Source: Nonomuraea zeae (GTDB taxonomy: Bacteria; Actinomycetota; Actinomycetes; Streptosporangiales; Streptosporangiaceae). Taken from it: 33,000 nucleotides of DNA. Shown here one piece after another: positions 1 through 7,892 of the stretch; within the stretch, counting starts at the first letter, position 1, and every line of letters starts with the position of its first letter. Made by a program: the position numbers and the translations under genes. Below the pieces are notes generated by a model, which was not told the origin of the DNA, did not search any database, and saw only the letters and a program-made list of their open reading frames with translations. Where the stretch lies: contig NZ_VCKX01000126.1 of assembly GCF_005889725.1 (NCBI RefSeq), forward strand, positions 1 through 33,000, in the 5' to 3' direction.

Positions 1-68
1 CCGCCACCACCACCACCGCCGCCGGCACCACCGCCGCCGGCACCGCCACCACCACCGCCGCCGGCACC
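1..68 (+). repeat. Imperfect ACC/GCC triplet repeat encoding a Thr/Ala linker
   Basis: A run of GCC, ACC and GGC triplets encodes A-T-T-T-T-A-A-G-T repeats, with a unit resembling (ACC)n-GCC-GCC-GGC appearing three times. It lies in frame inside the SARP-type regulator, just before the ATPase domain. It therefore acts as a flexible interdomain linker and not as a separate element. Confidence 0.7.
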
Positions 69-2567
69 CGGCAGGCCAGGCCGAGTAACCTGCCCGCGCC
101 GCTGACCAGCTTCATCGGACGCGACGGCGACCTCGCCCGGATCGACACGCTGTTCGCCGCCGGGCGCCTGGTCACCGTGCTCGGTCCCGGTGGCGCCGGC
201 AAGACGCGCCTCGCCGTCGAGGCCGCCCGCCGCCACCGCCACGAGTACCGCGACGGCGCCTGGATGATCGACCTCGCCTCGGTCACCGAGCCGGCCAAGG
301 TCGGCGCGGCCGTGCTCGCCGGGATCGGGCTGCGCGGCGGCGCGCTGTTCGAGGCTTCGGCCAGGCTGCGCGACGACCCGGCCGGCGAGCTGGACGTGCT
401 GGCCGACCAGCTGGGCGGCCGGGAGAGCCTGCTCGTGGTGGACAACTGCGAGCACCTGATCGACGCCGTGGCCCACCTGATCGCGGCACTGCTGGCCCGC
501 TGCGCCGGGCTGCGGGTGCTGGCCACCAGCCGGGAGCCGCTGGCGATCGACGGCGAGGCGCTGGTCCCGCTCGGCCCGCTCACCCTGCCGGAGCCGGACG
601 CGGACGTCGAGCAGGCCCGCCGTACGGCGTCGGTGCGCCTGTTCGCCGAGCGGGCGGCGGCCGTGCGGCCCGGGTTCGACGTGGACGAGCGCAACCTCGG
701 CGAGGTGCTGCGCGTCGTCCGCGGCCTGGACGGCATGCCGCTCGCGCTAGAGCTGGCCGCGGCCCGCCTGCGTACGCTCTCGCTGGCCGGCCTCTCCGAC
801 GGGCTGTCCGACCGGTTCCGGCTGCTCGTCACCGGCAGCCGCACCGCACTCCCCCGGCACCGCACGCTGGGCGCGGTCATCGCCTGGAGCTGGGAGCTGC
901 TGAACGAGCACGAGCGCACGCTCGCCGAACGCGTCTCGATCCTGCCCGGCGGCGTCACACTTGCCTCGGCCAGCGCGCTCTGCGCCGGCACCGCGGTGCC
1001 GGCCGCCGAGATCCCCGAGCTGCTCGCGGGCCTGGTCGACCGGTCGCTGCTGCAGCTCGCGCCCGGCCCCGGCCGCTACCGCATGCTGGAGACCATCCGT
1101 GAGTACGGCCTGGCGAGGCTGGCCGAGCAGGGCGCCCTGACCGGCGTACGGGACCTGACCGCCCGCTATTTCGCCGAGCTGGTCGCCCGCCACGACCCGC
1201 TGCTGCGCGGCCCCGAGCAGCTCGACGCGCTCCACGTGCTGCGCGCCGAGTACGACAACGTGCTCGCCGCCCTGCGCCACCTCTGCGACACCCGCGACGC
1301 CGGCGGCGCGATCGGCCTCGCGGTCAACCTGACCTGGTACTGGCAGATGCTCGGCCGGCACCCCGACGCGGCCTACTGGCTCGGCGAGGCGGTCGCGCTG
1401 CCGGCCGAGCCGCCGGGCGTGGAGCGCGACATCGCCGAAGGGGTGCTGCTGCTCAACACCATCGCCACCCAGAGCGCGCTGATCAGCGACTCGATCGTGG
1501 AGCGGCGCGAGGAGCTGCGGGCGCTCACCGGCCGGCTGCTGAGCCGTCCGGAGCTGCCGGGCTTCGCCGGGGCGCTGACCGCGCTCAGGCTGGCCTCACT
1601 GGAGGGGACCGAGGCGTCGCCGGCGATCATCCAGCGGCTGGCCGACGGGCCGGATGTGTGGCTGGCCGGGCTGGCTCACCTGTTCCGGGCCCAGTCCGCC
1701 GAGAACGACGGCCACCTCGACCAGGTCCGCGGCGACGTGACCGCCGCGTTGGAACGCTTTGTCCGGGCGGGCGACCGCTGGGGCCAGGCCGCGGCGCTGC
1801 CGCTGCGCGCGCTGCTGCGGCAGTACGACGGCGACCTCGACGGCGCGCTCGCCGACCTGAACGAGGCCAAACGGCTGGCCCGCGAGTTCGGGTCGCTCAG
1901 CCTCAGCGACGAGTTCTTCATCGACCTGCGCTGGATCGATCTGCATGTGCGGCTCGGCGAGACCGCGCGGGCGACCGAGATGATCGCCTCGGCCCGGGAG
2001 CGCGCGCTGCGCTCGGCGTCGCCCGAGCTGGCGATCCTGCTCGACGCGCGGGAGGCCGGCCTGCTGGTGCGGGCCGGTGACCTGGAGCGGGCGCGCGAGC
2101 TGATCGAGTCGGCCGAGACCGGGCTGTCGGAGCAGCGCCCGTTCGGCGGCGACCATGGGCAGGCGCTGGTCGGCTCGGTGCGGGCCACGCTCTGTCTCGA
2201 GCTCGGCGACGGGCCCGGGGCCGAGGAGGCGTTGGGCCGGGCGTACGCGGAGGCGGTCGGCAGCAGGGACCTGCCGATCGTGGCGACGGTGGCGGTGACC
2301 GTGGCAGAACTCGCCGCGTCGTACGGGCACTACCGTGACGTGGCCGTCGTGCTCGGCGCGGCGGCGCGCCTGCGCGGGGCCCACGACCGGACCGATCCGC
2401 AGGTCCGCACGCTGAGCGGCCGTGGCCGGGCCGCACTCGGCGGCGAATGCTTCGCCGAGGCGTACGAGACCGGCTGGCAGCTGGACGCGCCGGCGGCCCT
2501 GAGCCGGGCCGATCCGGCGCTGCTGCGAGGTGCGGCGGACGGCGCCGCCCGCTCCCGGGTGGAGTGA
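3..2567 (+). CDS. SARP/AfsR-type ATPase transcriptional regulator, 5' end outside the window
   Basis: The frame is open from the first bases of the window, so the N-terminus lies upstream; about 854 residues are visible. It begins with a Thr/Ala/Gly linker (positions 3-68), then the typical pre-NTPase sequence NLPAPLTSFIGRD. A Walker A motif LGPGGAGKT starts at 180, a Walker B-like LLVVDNCEHL at about 430, and an ATSREPL sensor segment follows near 523. The C-terminal half is a long helical, TPR-like array. This is the layout of BTAD/AfsR-family regulators: an OmpR-like DNA-binding and BTAD domain (expected upstream, not visible), an NB-ARC-type ATPase, then TPR-like repeats. A LuxR-family large ATP-binding regulator is less likely because no LuxR helix-turn-helix is seen at the C-terminus. 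Such proteins usually activate secondary-metabolite or morphogenesis genes. The target is unknown; the next gene is only 50 nt downstream. Confidence 0.85.
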   Translation, partial: ATTTTAAGTTAAGTATTTAAGTRQARPSNLPAPLTSFIGRDGDLARIDTLFAAGRLVTVLGPGGAGKTRLAVEAARRHRHEYRDGAWMIDLASVTEPAKVGAAVLAGIGLRGGALFEASARLRDDPAGELDVLADQLGGRESLLVVDNCEHLIDAVAHLIAALLARCAGLRVLATSREPLAIDGEALVPLGPLTLPEPDADVEQARRTASVRLFAERAAAVRPGFDVDERNLGEVLRVVRGLDGMPLALELAAARLRTLSLAGLSDGLSDRFRLLVTGSRTALPRHRTLGAVIAWSWELLNEHERTLAERVSILPGGVTLASASALCAGTAVPAAEIPELLAGLVDRSLLQLAPGPGRYRMLETIREYGLARLAEQGALTGVRDLTARYFAELVARHDPLLRGPEQLDALHVLRAEYDNVLAALRHLCDTRDAGGAIGLAVNLTWYWQMLGRHPDAAYWLGEAVALPAEPPGVERDIAEGVLLLNTIATQSALISDSIVERREELRALTGRLLSRPELPGFAGALTALRLASLEGTEASPAIIQRLADGPDVWLAGLAHLFRAQSAENDGHLDQVRGDVTAALERFVRAGDRWGQAAALPLRALLRQYDGDLDGALADLNEAKRLAREFGSLSLSDEFFIDLRWIDLHVRLGETARATEMIASARERALRSASPELAILLDAREAGLLVRAGDLERARELIESAETGLSEQRPFGGDHGQALVGSVRATLCLELGDGPGAEEALGRAYAEAVGSRDLPIVATVAVTVAELAASYGHYRDVAVVLGAAARLRGAHDRTDPQVRTLSGRGRAALGGECFAEAYETGWQLDAPAALSRADPALLRGAADGAARSRVE

Positions 2568-2571
2568 CGCG

Positions 2572-2613
2572 TGTCACGTCGCGTCATGTCACGTCTCGGC
2601 GATGCGCGGTGTC
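2572..2613 (+). promoter_or_regulatory. Possible ECF41-like promoter (TGTCAC -35 elements)
   Basis: Two TGTCAC hexamers (2572-2577 and 2587-2592) lie just upstream of the oxidoreductase start at 2622. The second is followed after 17 nt by TGTC (2610-2613). ECF41-type sigma factors recognise TGTCACA about 16-17 nt from CGTC, and genes for NAD(P)/FAD oxidoreductases of this kind are known partners of that sigma group. The -10 match is imperfect and no ECF gene is in the window, so this is tentative. Confidence 0.25.
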
Positions 2614-2621
2614 CTGAGGGC

Positions 2622-3079
2622 ATGACTGAACACCACACGCCGCACAAGGTCGTCGTCATCGGTGGCGGTTACGCCGGCACCCTCGCCGCCAACCGGCTGC
2701 GCCAGCGCGACGACCTCCACATCACCCTGGTCAACCCCCGCCCCCAGTTCGTCGAACGCATCCGGCTGCACCAGCACGCCGCCCGCACCGGCAACGCCAC
2801 CATCGGCTACGACACCCTGCTCGGCGAAGGCATCCACCTCGCCGTCGACAGCGCCACCCGCATCGACACCACCACCCGCACCGTGCATCTCACCTCCGGC
2901 CGAACCCTCGACTACGACCACCTCATCTACGCCGTCGGCAGCACCGCGGCCACCCCCACCTCCGTACCCGGCGCCGCCGAACACGCCCTCGACATCGCCG
3001 AGTACGAGTCCGCGCAACGACTGCGCGCCCGGCTCGACGATCTGCCCCTCGACGCTCCGGTCACCGTGGTCGGTGACGA
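2622..3079 (+). pseudogene. Truncated NAD(P)/FAD oxidoreductase (NDH-2-like), N-terminal fragment
   Basis: The ATG at 2622 follows a TGAGGG ribosome site 5-6 nt upstream. The fragment opens with the FAD-binding Rossmann motif KVVVIGGGYAG and keeps the family's RIRLHQ and YDHLIYAVGS segments. About 150 residues in, it reaches VTVVGD, where homologues read VTVVGGG, the start of the second (NADH) nucleotide-binding domain. Similarity stops there. The frame then runs on through a shadow of the downstream monooxygenase as Arg/Gly-rich nonsense to 3896. More than half of the usual roughly 390 residues is missing, so it is almost certainly inactive. The fragment is markedly C-rich on the plus strand compared with the sequence after the break, which suggests a different origin for the two halves. 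The breakpoint lies between about 3073 and 3085. Confidence 0.7.
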
Positions 3080-3085
3080 CGCGGA

Positions 3086-4296
3086 ATCCGTACGTGCTCG
3101 TCATCCTGCAGTCCGAAGTGGAACGGCTGCTGGCGGAGCGCGCGGCGGAGATCGGGGGGCGACTGCGTCGCGGCGCCGAGGTGGCCGGGCTCACCCAGGA
3201 CGAGACGGGCGTCACGGTGGAGCTGGCGGACGGGTCGCACGTCCGGGCCGGCTACCTCGTCGGCTGCGACGGCGGACGCAGCACCGTGCGCGGGCTCGCC
3301 GGCATCGGGTTCCCCGGCACCTCGGCCACGATGACCGCTCTGCTCGGCGACGTCGAGCTCACCGAGCCGCCCGCGGACGGCATCTTCCAGGAGCGGCGCG
3401 AGCACGGCAGCTTCTCGGTGATGTCGTGGGGCCCGGACTGGTACCGGGTGCTGACCAACGAGTTCGATCACGTCGCCGGCCGGGACGAGCCGATGACCCT
3501 GGAGATCCTCCGCAAGTCCCTGCTCAAGATCGCGGGGACGGATTTCGGGATGCACTCGCCGCGCTGGCTCTCCCGGCACGGCGACGCGGCGCGCCAGGCC
3601 GACCGCTACCGCGTGGGCCGGGTCCTCCTCGCCGGCGACGCCGCGCACATCCACTTCCCGGCGGGCGGTCAGGGCCTGAACACCGGCGTGCAGGACGCGG
3701 TCAACCTCGGCTGGAAGCTCGCCGCCGTCGTCCGTGGCCAGGCCCCGGACCTGCTGCTCGACACCTACCACGCCGAACGCCACCCGGTCGCCGCCCGCGT
3801 CCTGCACAACACCCGCGCCCAGACCGCGCTCTGGCGGGTGGACGACCACACCTCCGCTCTGCGCGAGGTGCTGGGCGACCTCATCGGCATCGATGAGGTA
3901 CGGCTGCGCCTGGCCGGCATGATCACGGCGACCGACCTCCGGTATCCGATGGAGGGGACGGACGATTTCCTCGGCCGGCGGATGCCGGATCTCGACCTCG
4001 GGCACGGGCGCGTCCACGAGCTCCTGCACCGCGCCCGTGCGGTGCTGCTGGATCTCGGTGGGCTCCCGCCGCTGGACGCCGTCGTCAGCGGCTGGGCGGA
4101 CCGGGTCGATCTCGTCCCCGCCCGTCCGGCCGAGGGCTCCGGTCTCGGGGCGAACACCGTACTCATCCGGCCTGACGGACATGTCGCCTGGGTCACCCCG
4201 GCCGGCGAGCGGCCGGACCTGGACGCGCTCCGGACCGCGCTCACGACGTGGCTCGGCCCGGCGCACGCACCCCTACGGGCCCATGGCGACCGGTGA
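3086..4296 (+). pseudogene. FAD-dependent aromatic monooxygenase lacking its N-terminus
   Basis: From PYVLVILQSEVERLL onward this is a clear PheA/TfdB or Rox-type flavin monooxygenase. It has the DG motif YLVGCDGGRSTVR at about 3250, the second FAD motif VLLAGDAAHIHFPAGGQGLN at about 3625, and a thioredoxin-like C-terminal domain ending near 4290. About 400 residues remain. The first 90 or so, carrying the GxGxxG FAD-binding motif, are absent; the preceding sequence is an NDH-2-like fragment in another frame. The open frame extends upstream to 2662, but that part is a shadow of the oxidoreductase and not monooxygenase sequence. Without the Rossmann GxGxxG the protein should not bind FAD. An internal GTG such as 3118 could start a shortened protein, but I see no strong ribosome site. 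A deletion or recombination between two neighbouring flavoprotein genes explains the structure; an assembly error is also possible. Confidence 0.7.
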
Positions 4297-4352
4297 GCGC
4301 GCCGAAGCGGATCCGCGCCCCTCCGGATGAGGCGACCGGCGCGCCCGGCCTG

Positions 4353-4649
4353 TCAGCTCGGCTGGGGCCGGCTCTTCTTCCCGTCCAGCCACAGCGTGTC
4401 GGACTCGTCGCGGTGGGAGCCGGAGCCGCCGACATGCTTCGCGTCGATCTGCGGGCCCTTTTTGATCACGTGCACCAGTGCCATCGCGTGTCCGCGCCCG
4501 AGGTCGAAGTCCTGCTTCAGCCACTCGATGATCGTCCCGGCCTTCGCCGACGGGTCATCGAAGCCGCGCTCCTTCGCCAGCGCGATGAACTCCCGCGGCG
4601 TCAGCCCGGTCTTGTCCTCGATGTTGTCCAAGTACGCCTGGAACGACAC
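4353..4649 (-). CDS. DUF4287 domain protein
   Basis: A 98-residue protein matching the small DUF4287 family. It has FQAYLDNIEDKTGLTPREF at the N-terminus, then GTIIEWLKQDFDLGRGHAMA and LVHVIKKG. The GTG start at 4649 is fixed by an AAGGAG site (4663-4658) 8 nt upstream. The family is widespread in actinobacteria and proteobacteria, and no biochemical role is established. The last 30 residues (HVGGSGSHRDESDTLWLDGK) are polar and probably flexible. It stands alone: it converges with the broken monooxygenase, and a perfect 10-bp inverted repeat lies 16 nt upstream of its start, so it may be tightly regulated. Confidence 0.85.
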   Translation of the reverse strand: MSFQAYLDNIEDKTGLTPREFIALAKERGFDDPSAKAGTIIEWLKQDFDLGRGHAMALVHVIKKGPQIDAKHVGGSGSHRDESDTLWLDGKKSRPQPS

Positions 4650-4665
4650 GACTCTCTCTCCTTGT

Positions 4666-4697
4666 CAATGGGACATTGCACGCACAGTGTCCCATTG
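4666..4697. promoter_or_regulatory. Perfect 10-bp inverted repeat upstream of the DUF4287 gene
   Basis: CAATGGGACA (4666-4675) and its exact reverse complement TGTCCCATTG (4688-4697) are separated by 12 nt. The repeat sits in a relatively AT-rich patch 16-48 nt upstream of the GTG start of the minus-strand DUF4287 gene, where its promoter should be. The position and the 22-nt centre-to-centre spacing (two turns of the helix) suggest a dimer-binding operator. A transcript hairpin is the alternative. Confidence 0.5.
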
Positions 4698-4775
4698 ATC
4701 ACCTTTGTAAGGTTTGAGAGGTGTCCGGCGGAGCCGCTCCTCAAGCATGATCCTTTCCTTGACCTTCCCGCCGCG

Positions 4776-5930
4776 TCACCAGCGCAGCAGGGCGGCGACG
4801 CCCTTGTGCGCCGCCAGCGGCCGGGCGGCTTCCGTGCCGAGGATGGTGAGGCGGGCGCCGTTGTCCAGGGCCGCCTCGATCATGCGTTCGCCGAGGTCGG
4901 GCTCCTGTTCCACGACCATGGACTGCGGGGTCTGGTCGTCATAGAGGAAGCCGTCGGCCCCGCGGGCCCCGGTCCAGCGGCCGTTCTCGTCGAGGAGGAG
5001 ATGGTCCACCCGGCCCTCGTTCAGCAGGGCGAGCGTCTGGTTGAGCCCGAGCACGCCCTTGCCGCCGGACAGCGCCGCGTCCTGCACCCGGGCGACCAGC
5101 GCCGCGTCCCGTCGCTCGCGGGCGGCGCTCAGCTCGGCGGCCACGTGCTTGGCCGCCTCCACCGCCGACAGCGTGTCCACGATGGCGTCCACCTGCACGA
5201 CCTGCGTCGGGTGCATCGCGCCGGCCAGGATCTCGGTGAGGGCCGGGTCGCCGATCAGCAGCACGTCCGTCCACGACAGGGCCGCGACCCGGCGCCCGAC
5301 CTTGGGCGCGGCCCCGATCATGAACCGCCGGAGATGGTCGTCGATCCGCCGCTGGTAGCGGTCGACCTGCGTGGAGTCCGTCTGCGTCGTGCCGCCGGGG
5401 CCGGGGCCGCGCATCTGGCGCCAGTCCTCGGTGTCCAGGTCGAAGGCGATCCGGGCGACGTCCTCGGCCGCGCCGTACCTGTAGTCGATGAGCCGCACCC
5501 CGTCGCGCGAGACCAGCACGAGCCCGGCGGGCGCGCTGGTGGCCATGGCGGTGACGAGCGGCCGCACGTACGCCGTCGACTCCAGCACCGCGCAGTCCTG
5601 GATGGGCACCTGGAGCGAGATCTTGCGGAGCTCTCCGTCGCTCACGGCGGCGAACAGCGCCCGTCCGATCCCCGACTCGGCCGCGTCGACCAGGTCGCGG
5701 ATGTCCGGCTCCAGCTCCTCCAGCCGGGAGAGCACGGCGGTACGGCGGTCCCTGTCCGGCCAGGAGGCGACCTGTTCCCGGATGGCGCTGAGCTCGTTGC
5801 GCAGTCGGATGCCCCAGGCGGGCCGGGCCGAGGCCTCTTCCGTCGGGTCGGCGGTCGTGTACAGCGACACGACGCCCACCTCGTCCTTCATGGACACGAG
5901 GTCGCGGAGGAAGGTCTGGTCGTATTCCAC
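4776..5930 (-). CDS. VLRF1-family aeRF1-type peptide chain release factor
   Basis: A 384-residue cytoplasmic protein resembling the actinobacterial VLRF1 (Vms1-like) group of archaeo-eukaryotic release-factor homologues. These are thought to release stalled peptides from ribosomes or tRNA. The N-terminal part includes GVVSLYTTADPTE and a helical region. The middle carries a glycine-rich loop followed by Gln (GPGPGGTTQ, residues 175-183) and then DRYQRRIDDHLRRF, the position where classical factors have GGQ. The C-terminal part (ALLNEGRVDHLLLDE ... ARLTILGTEAA) is like the eRF1 domain 3 fold. I chose the GTG at 5930 because an AAGGAGG site lies 6 nt upstream; the 32 in-frame codons further upstream have no such site. 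It is monocistronic and divergent from the DUF488 gene. The family is confident, but the substrate is not shown by sequence. Confidence 0.75.
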   Translation of the reverse strand: MEYDQTFLRDLVSMKDEVGVVSLYTTADPTEEASARPAWGIRLRNELSAIREQVASWPDRDRRTAVLSRLEELEPDIRDLVDAAESGIGRALFAAVSDGELRKISLQVPIQDCAVLESTAYVRPLVTAMATSAPAGLVLVSRDGVRLIDYRYGAAEDVARIAFDLDTEDWRQMRGPGPGGTTQTDSTQVDRYQRRIDDHLRRFMIGAAPKVGRRVAALSWTDVLLIGDPALTEILAGAMHPTQVVQVDAIVDTLSAVEAAKHVAAELSAARERRDAALVARVQDAALSGGKGVLGLNQTLALLNEGRVDHLLLDENGRWTGARGADGFLYDDQTPQSMVVEQEPDLGERMIEAALDNGARLTILGTEAARPLAAHKGVAALLRW

Positions 5931-6123
5931 GGTGGTCCTCCTTGCGTTGGGCTCCCCTTCCGACTCTAGGGACCCCCGAATGGCCCAGATCTCCCCGTTA
6001 ACGGACATTTCCCACTTCTTGGCCAAAGGGTGCGCGAGCGGTGTCGAGGGGATTTCGTGGGCCTGGCTTGACGCTCACGGACGTACCGTCGATTTCAGGA
6101 ACGCCGGTGGAACGAGGTGCACC

Positions 6124-6486
6124 GTGACCGGAGGTAACAGAGTTCAGGTACGCCGGGTCTACGCGGAGCCCGAGGCGGACGACGGGACCAGGGTGCTGGT
6201 CGACCGGATCTGGCCGCGCGGGCTGACCAAGGCCAAGGCCGGCCTCGACGAATGGTGCAAGCAGATCGCGCCTTCGACGGAGCTGCGTATCTGGTATCAC
6301 CACGATCCCGAGCGCTTCGCGGAGTTCGGCCGCCGTTACCGCGGCGAACTCCACGCTCCCGAACGCGCGCAGGCGCTGGCGCATCTGCGCGAGCTCGCGG
6401 CGGGCGGAGCGCTGACCCTGCTCACCGCGACCAAACAGCCGGAGATCAGCGAGGCGGCGGTGCTCGCCGAGCTGCTGCAGCACTGA
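6124..6486 (+). CDS. DUF488 family protein
   Basis: A 120-residue protein of the DUF488 (YeaO-like) family. It has VRRVYAEPEADDGTRVLVDRIWPRGL at the start, LDEWCKQIAPSTELRIWYHHDPERFAEF in the middle and LTLLTATKQPEISEAAVLAELL at the end, all diagnostic segments. The function of the family is unknown. The GTG at 6124 gives the usual length, with a weak GAGG about 6-8 nt upstream; the frame stays open upstream to 5488 only as a shadow of the release-factor gene. The 193 nt between the divergent starts at 5930 and 6124 should hold both promoters. A TTGACG (6068-6073) is visible there, but without a convincing -10 box. Confidence 0.85.
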   Translation: MTGGNRVQVRRVYAEPEADDGTRVLVDRIWPRGLTKAKAGLDEWCKQIAPSTELRIWYHHDPERFAEFGRRYRGELHAPERAQALAHLRELAAGGALTLLTATKQPEISEAAVLAELLQH

Positions 6487-6516
6487 TCATGATGATCGGC
6501 CACTCGATGCGCGCCG

Positions 6517-7785
6517 TCAGCGCGCGTCCACGGGTTGCTGGAAGTTGTTCAGCAACGTGAAGTGATCCCGCGACTCCTGCGGGATCGGGCCGATCTCCAC
6601 AGGATCGGAGGGGGACTCCAGGCTGAAGCGGTAGAGCTTGGCCGTGTCGGTGCTGTTGTTCGCGTCGGAGGCGATGATCAGGGAGCGGCGGTCCCGAGAG
6701 AGGGCCGTCGAGATGATCGACGACTCGGTAGCCGGGGCGATTTCGGCCTTCACCTTCACCTCGGTGTGCTGCACGTACTCGATGTCGTCCCGGGCGAGCG
6801 CGGGGCTGACCCTCGCGATGTAGAAGTCGTTGCCCCCGCCCGCGCAGAGCAGGTCCGTGGCGCCGAGCCAGGCGGTGGGGTGGCAGTCGCGCAGCCCGCC
6901 CTCGCCGCGCACGGCGATTTCCATGCCGAACGGCTTGTGCATCGGTTCGTCGTCGTGTCCCTCGATCGTTCTGCCCACGAGGTCGAGTTCGGCGCCCTGT
7001 ACCGACGTCAGCCCCTCGACCACGGTCGTGGAGTCGGCCGCGAACCTCCCGGAGGGATGGACGACGCCGGGGCACACGACGGCGACCGACCGGATGACGC
7101 GGTAGTAGATCTCGTCGCTTTCGTGCGTGATGCAGGCCACGCTGAGCCGGCGCGGGGTCAGCTTGCCGTCCGGGCCGGACGAGACGTACCGCAGGCCGCG
7201 GCGGAACCAGAACGAGCCGTCGGGCGCGAATCCGGGGTTCTTGTCCGAGAACGTCTCCGTGACGTACCCCTTCTTGTTCGACTTCTCGGTGAGGTCCGTG
7301 AATGCCCCGGTGCCGAGGTCGAGCCAGCCGACGTGCGTGTCCTCGCTCTCGGAGGCCCCGTTCACCTGCACGGCGACCCGGCGGCCGTCCGGCGAGACGG
7401 GGCTGACGCCGGGATCGCCCGTTTCGCCGCACAGGCTGCGGACGACCGCCTTCTCCCCGCCCGCCTTGGCGGCGATCTCGGTCAGGAGGGGGTCGAGCGT
7501 GGCGCCGGAGAAACTCGCGGTCGGGGTGCGGAAGGCGTCGTCGTAGGCCGTGACCCGCCAGTGCTCGTCGGTCCACGAGCAGGCCACCGGCCCCTGGGCC
7601 GCGAGGAGGGCGGGCAGGCTCTTCGCCGCCTCGGCCAGGGCCGCCTTCCTGGGATCCGGGGCGGCGGTGGTGCTCGGATCCGGCGGCGAGGGTAGGCCGG
7701 CGGGACCGAGCGGGGCCGAACAAGCGGTGGCGGCCAGCAGGATCGCGACTGACGCCGCCGTCCGGCCGCCTCTGGGCGTGCCCAT
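6517..7785 (-). CDS. Putative lipoprotein, beta-propeller-like
   Basis: A 422-residue protein with a lipoprotein signal (ASVAILLAATAC, lipobox Cys22), followed by a Pro/Ser/Thr-rich tether to about residue 45. The rest contains repeated Asp/Gly-containing strands, such as SPVSPDGRRVAVQV, GFAPDGSFWF, VHPSGRFAADS and TALSRDRRSLIIAS. These resemble the blades of a TolB/WD40-like propeller. The ATG at 7785 has a GGAG site 6 nt upstream. I do not recognise a specific family, and an extracellular binding or sensing role is inference. It converges with the DUF488 gene, 30 nt away. It is divergent from the TetR gene, with which it shares a 107-nt AT-rich intergenic region containing a palindrome, so that regulator may control it. 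Confidence 0.65.
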   Translation of the reverse strand: MGTPRGGRTAASVAILLAATACSAPLGPAGLPSPPDPSTTAAPDPRKAALAEAAKSLPALLAAQGPVACSWTDEHWRVTAYDDAFRTPTASFSGATLDPLLTEIAAKAGGEKAVVRSLCGETGDPGVSPVSPDGRRVAVQVNGASESEDTHVGWLDLGTGAFTDLTEKSNKKGYVTETFSDKNPGFAPDGSFWFRRGLRYVSSGPDGKLTPRRLSVACITHESDEIYYRVIRSVAVVCPGVVHPSGRFAADSTTVVEGLTSVQGAELDLVGRTIEGHDDEPMHKPFGMEIAVRGEGGLRDCHPTAWLGATDLLCAGGGNDFYIARVSPALARDDIEYVQHTEVKVKAEIAPATESSIISTALSRDRRSLIIASDANNSTDTAKLYRFSLESPSDPVEIGPIPQESRDHFTLLNNFQQPVDAR

Positions 7786-7818
7786 CCAGATCTCCGTTCA
7801 ATGATGATCCATAAAAGA

Positions 7819-7833
7819 GTGAATACTATTAAC
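7819..7833. promoter_or_regulatory. Candidate TetR operator palindrome
   Basis: GTGAATACTATTAAC is a 15-bp imperfect palindrome: 12 of the 14 flanking positions pair around a central C. It lies in a short AT-rich patch between the divergent lipoprotein and TetR genes. It contains a TANNNT hexamer on each strand (TACTAT on plus, TAGTAT on minus). Size and position fit a TetR-family dimer site that would cover both promoters. That the neighbouring TetR binds it is inference. Confidence 0.5.
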
Positions 7834-7892
7834 CATGTGTCGCCCATTCACCGCAAGTGGCAGCAGCGGCCGGGAACCGCGAAGATGGGCAT

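Noticed and set aside
1..68. Repeat array at the window start as a possible CRISPR or satellite
   Set aside because: It is a triplet repeat in frame with the SARP-type protein and has no spacers.
2662..3085. Thr/Pro/Ser-rich N-terminal extension of the monooxygenase frame
   Set aside because: It is the +1 shadow of the NDH-2-like fragment; its Pro/Thr/Ser run comes from that gene's C-rich codons.
4248..5969. 573-codon plus-strand open frame
   Set aside because: It is antisense to the DUF4287 and release-factor genes, both of which have family matches and ribosome sites; its own sequence is His/Arg/Gly-rich shadow.
6068..6096. TTGACG as promoter of the DUF488 gene
   Set aside because: The hexamer 17 nt downstream is GATTTC, too weak a -10 box to list as a feature.
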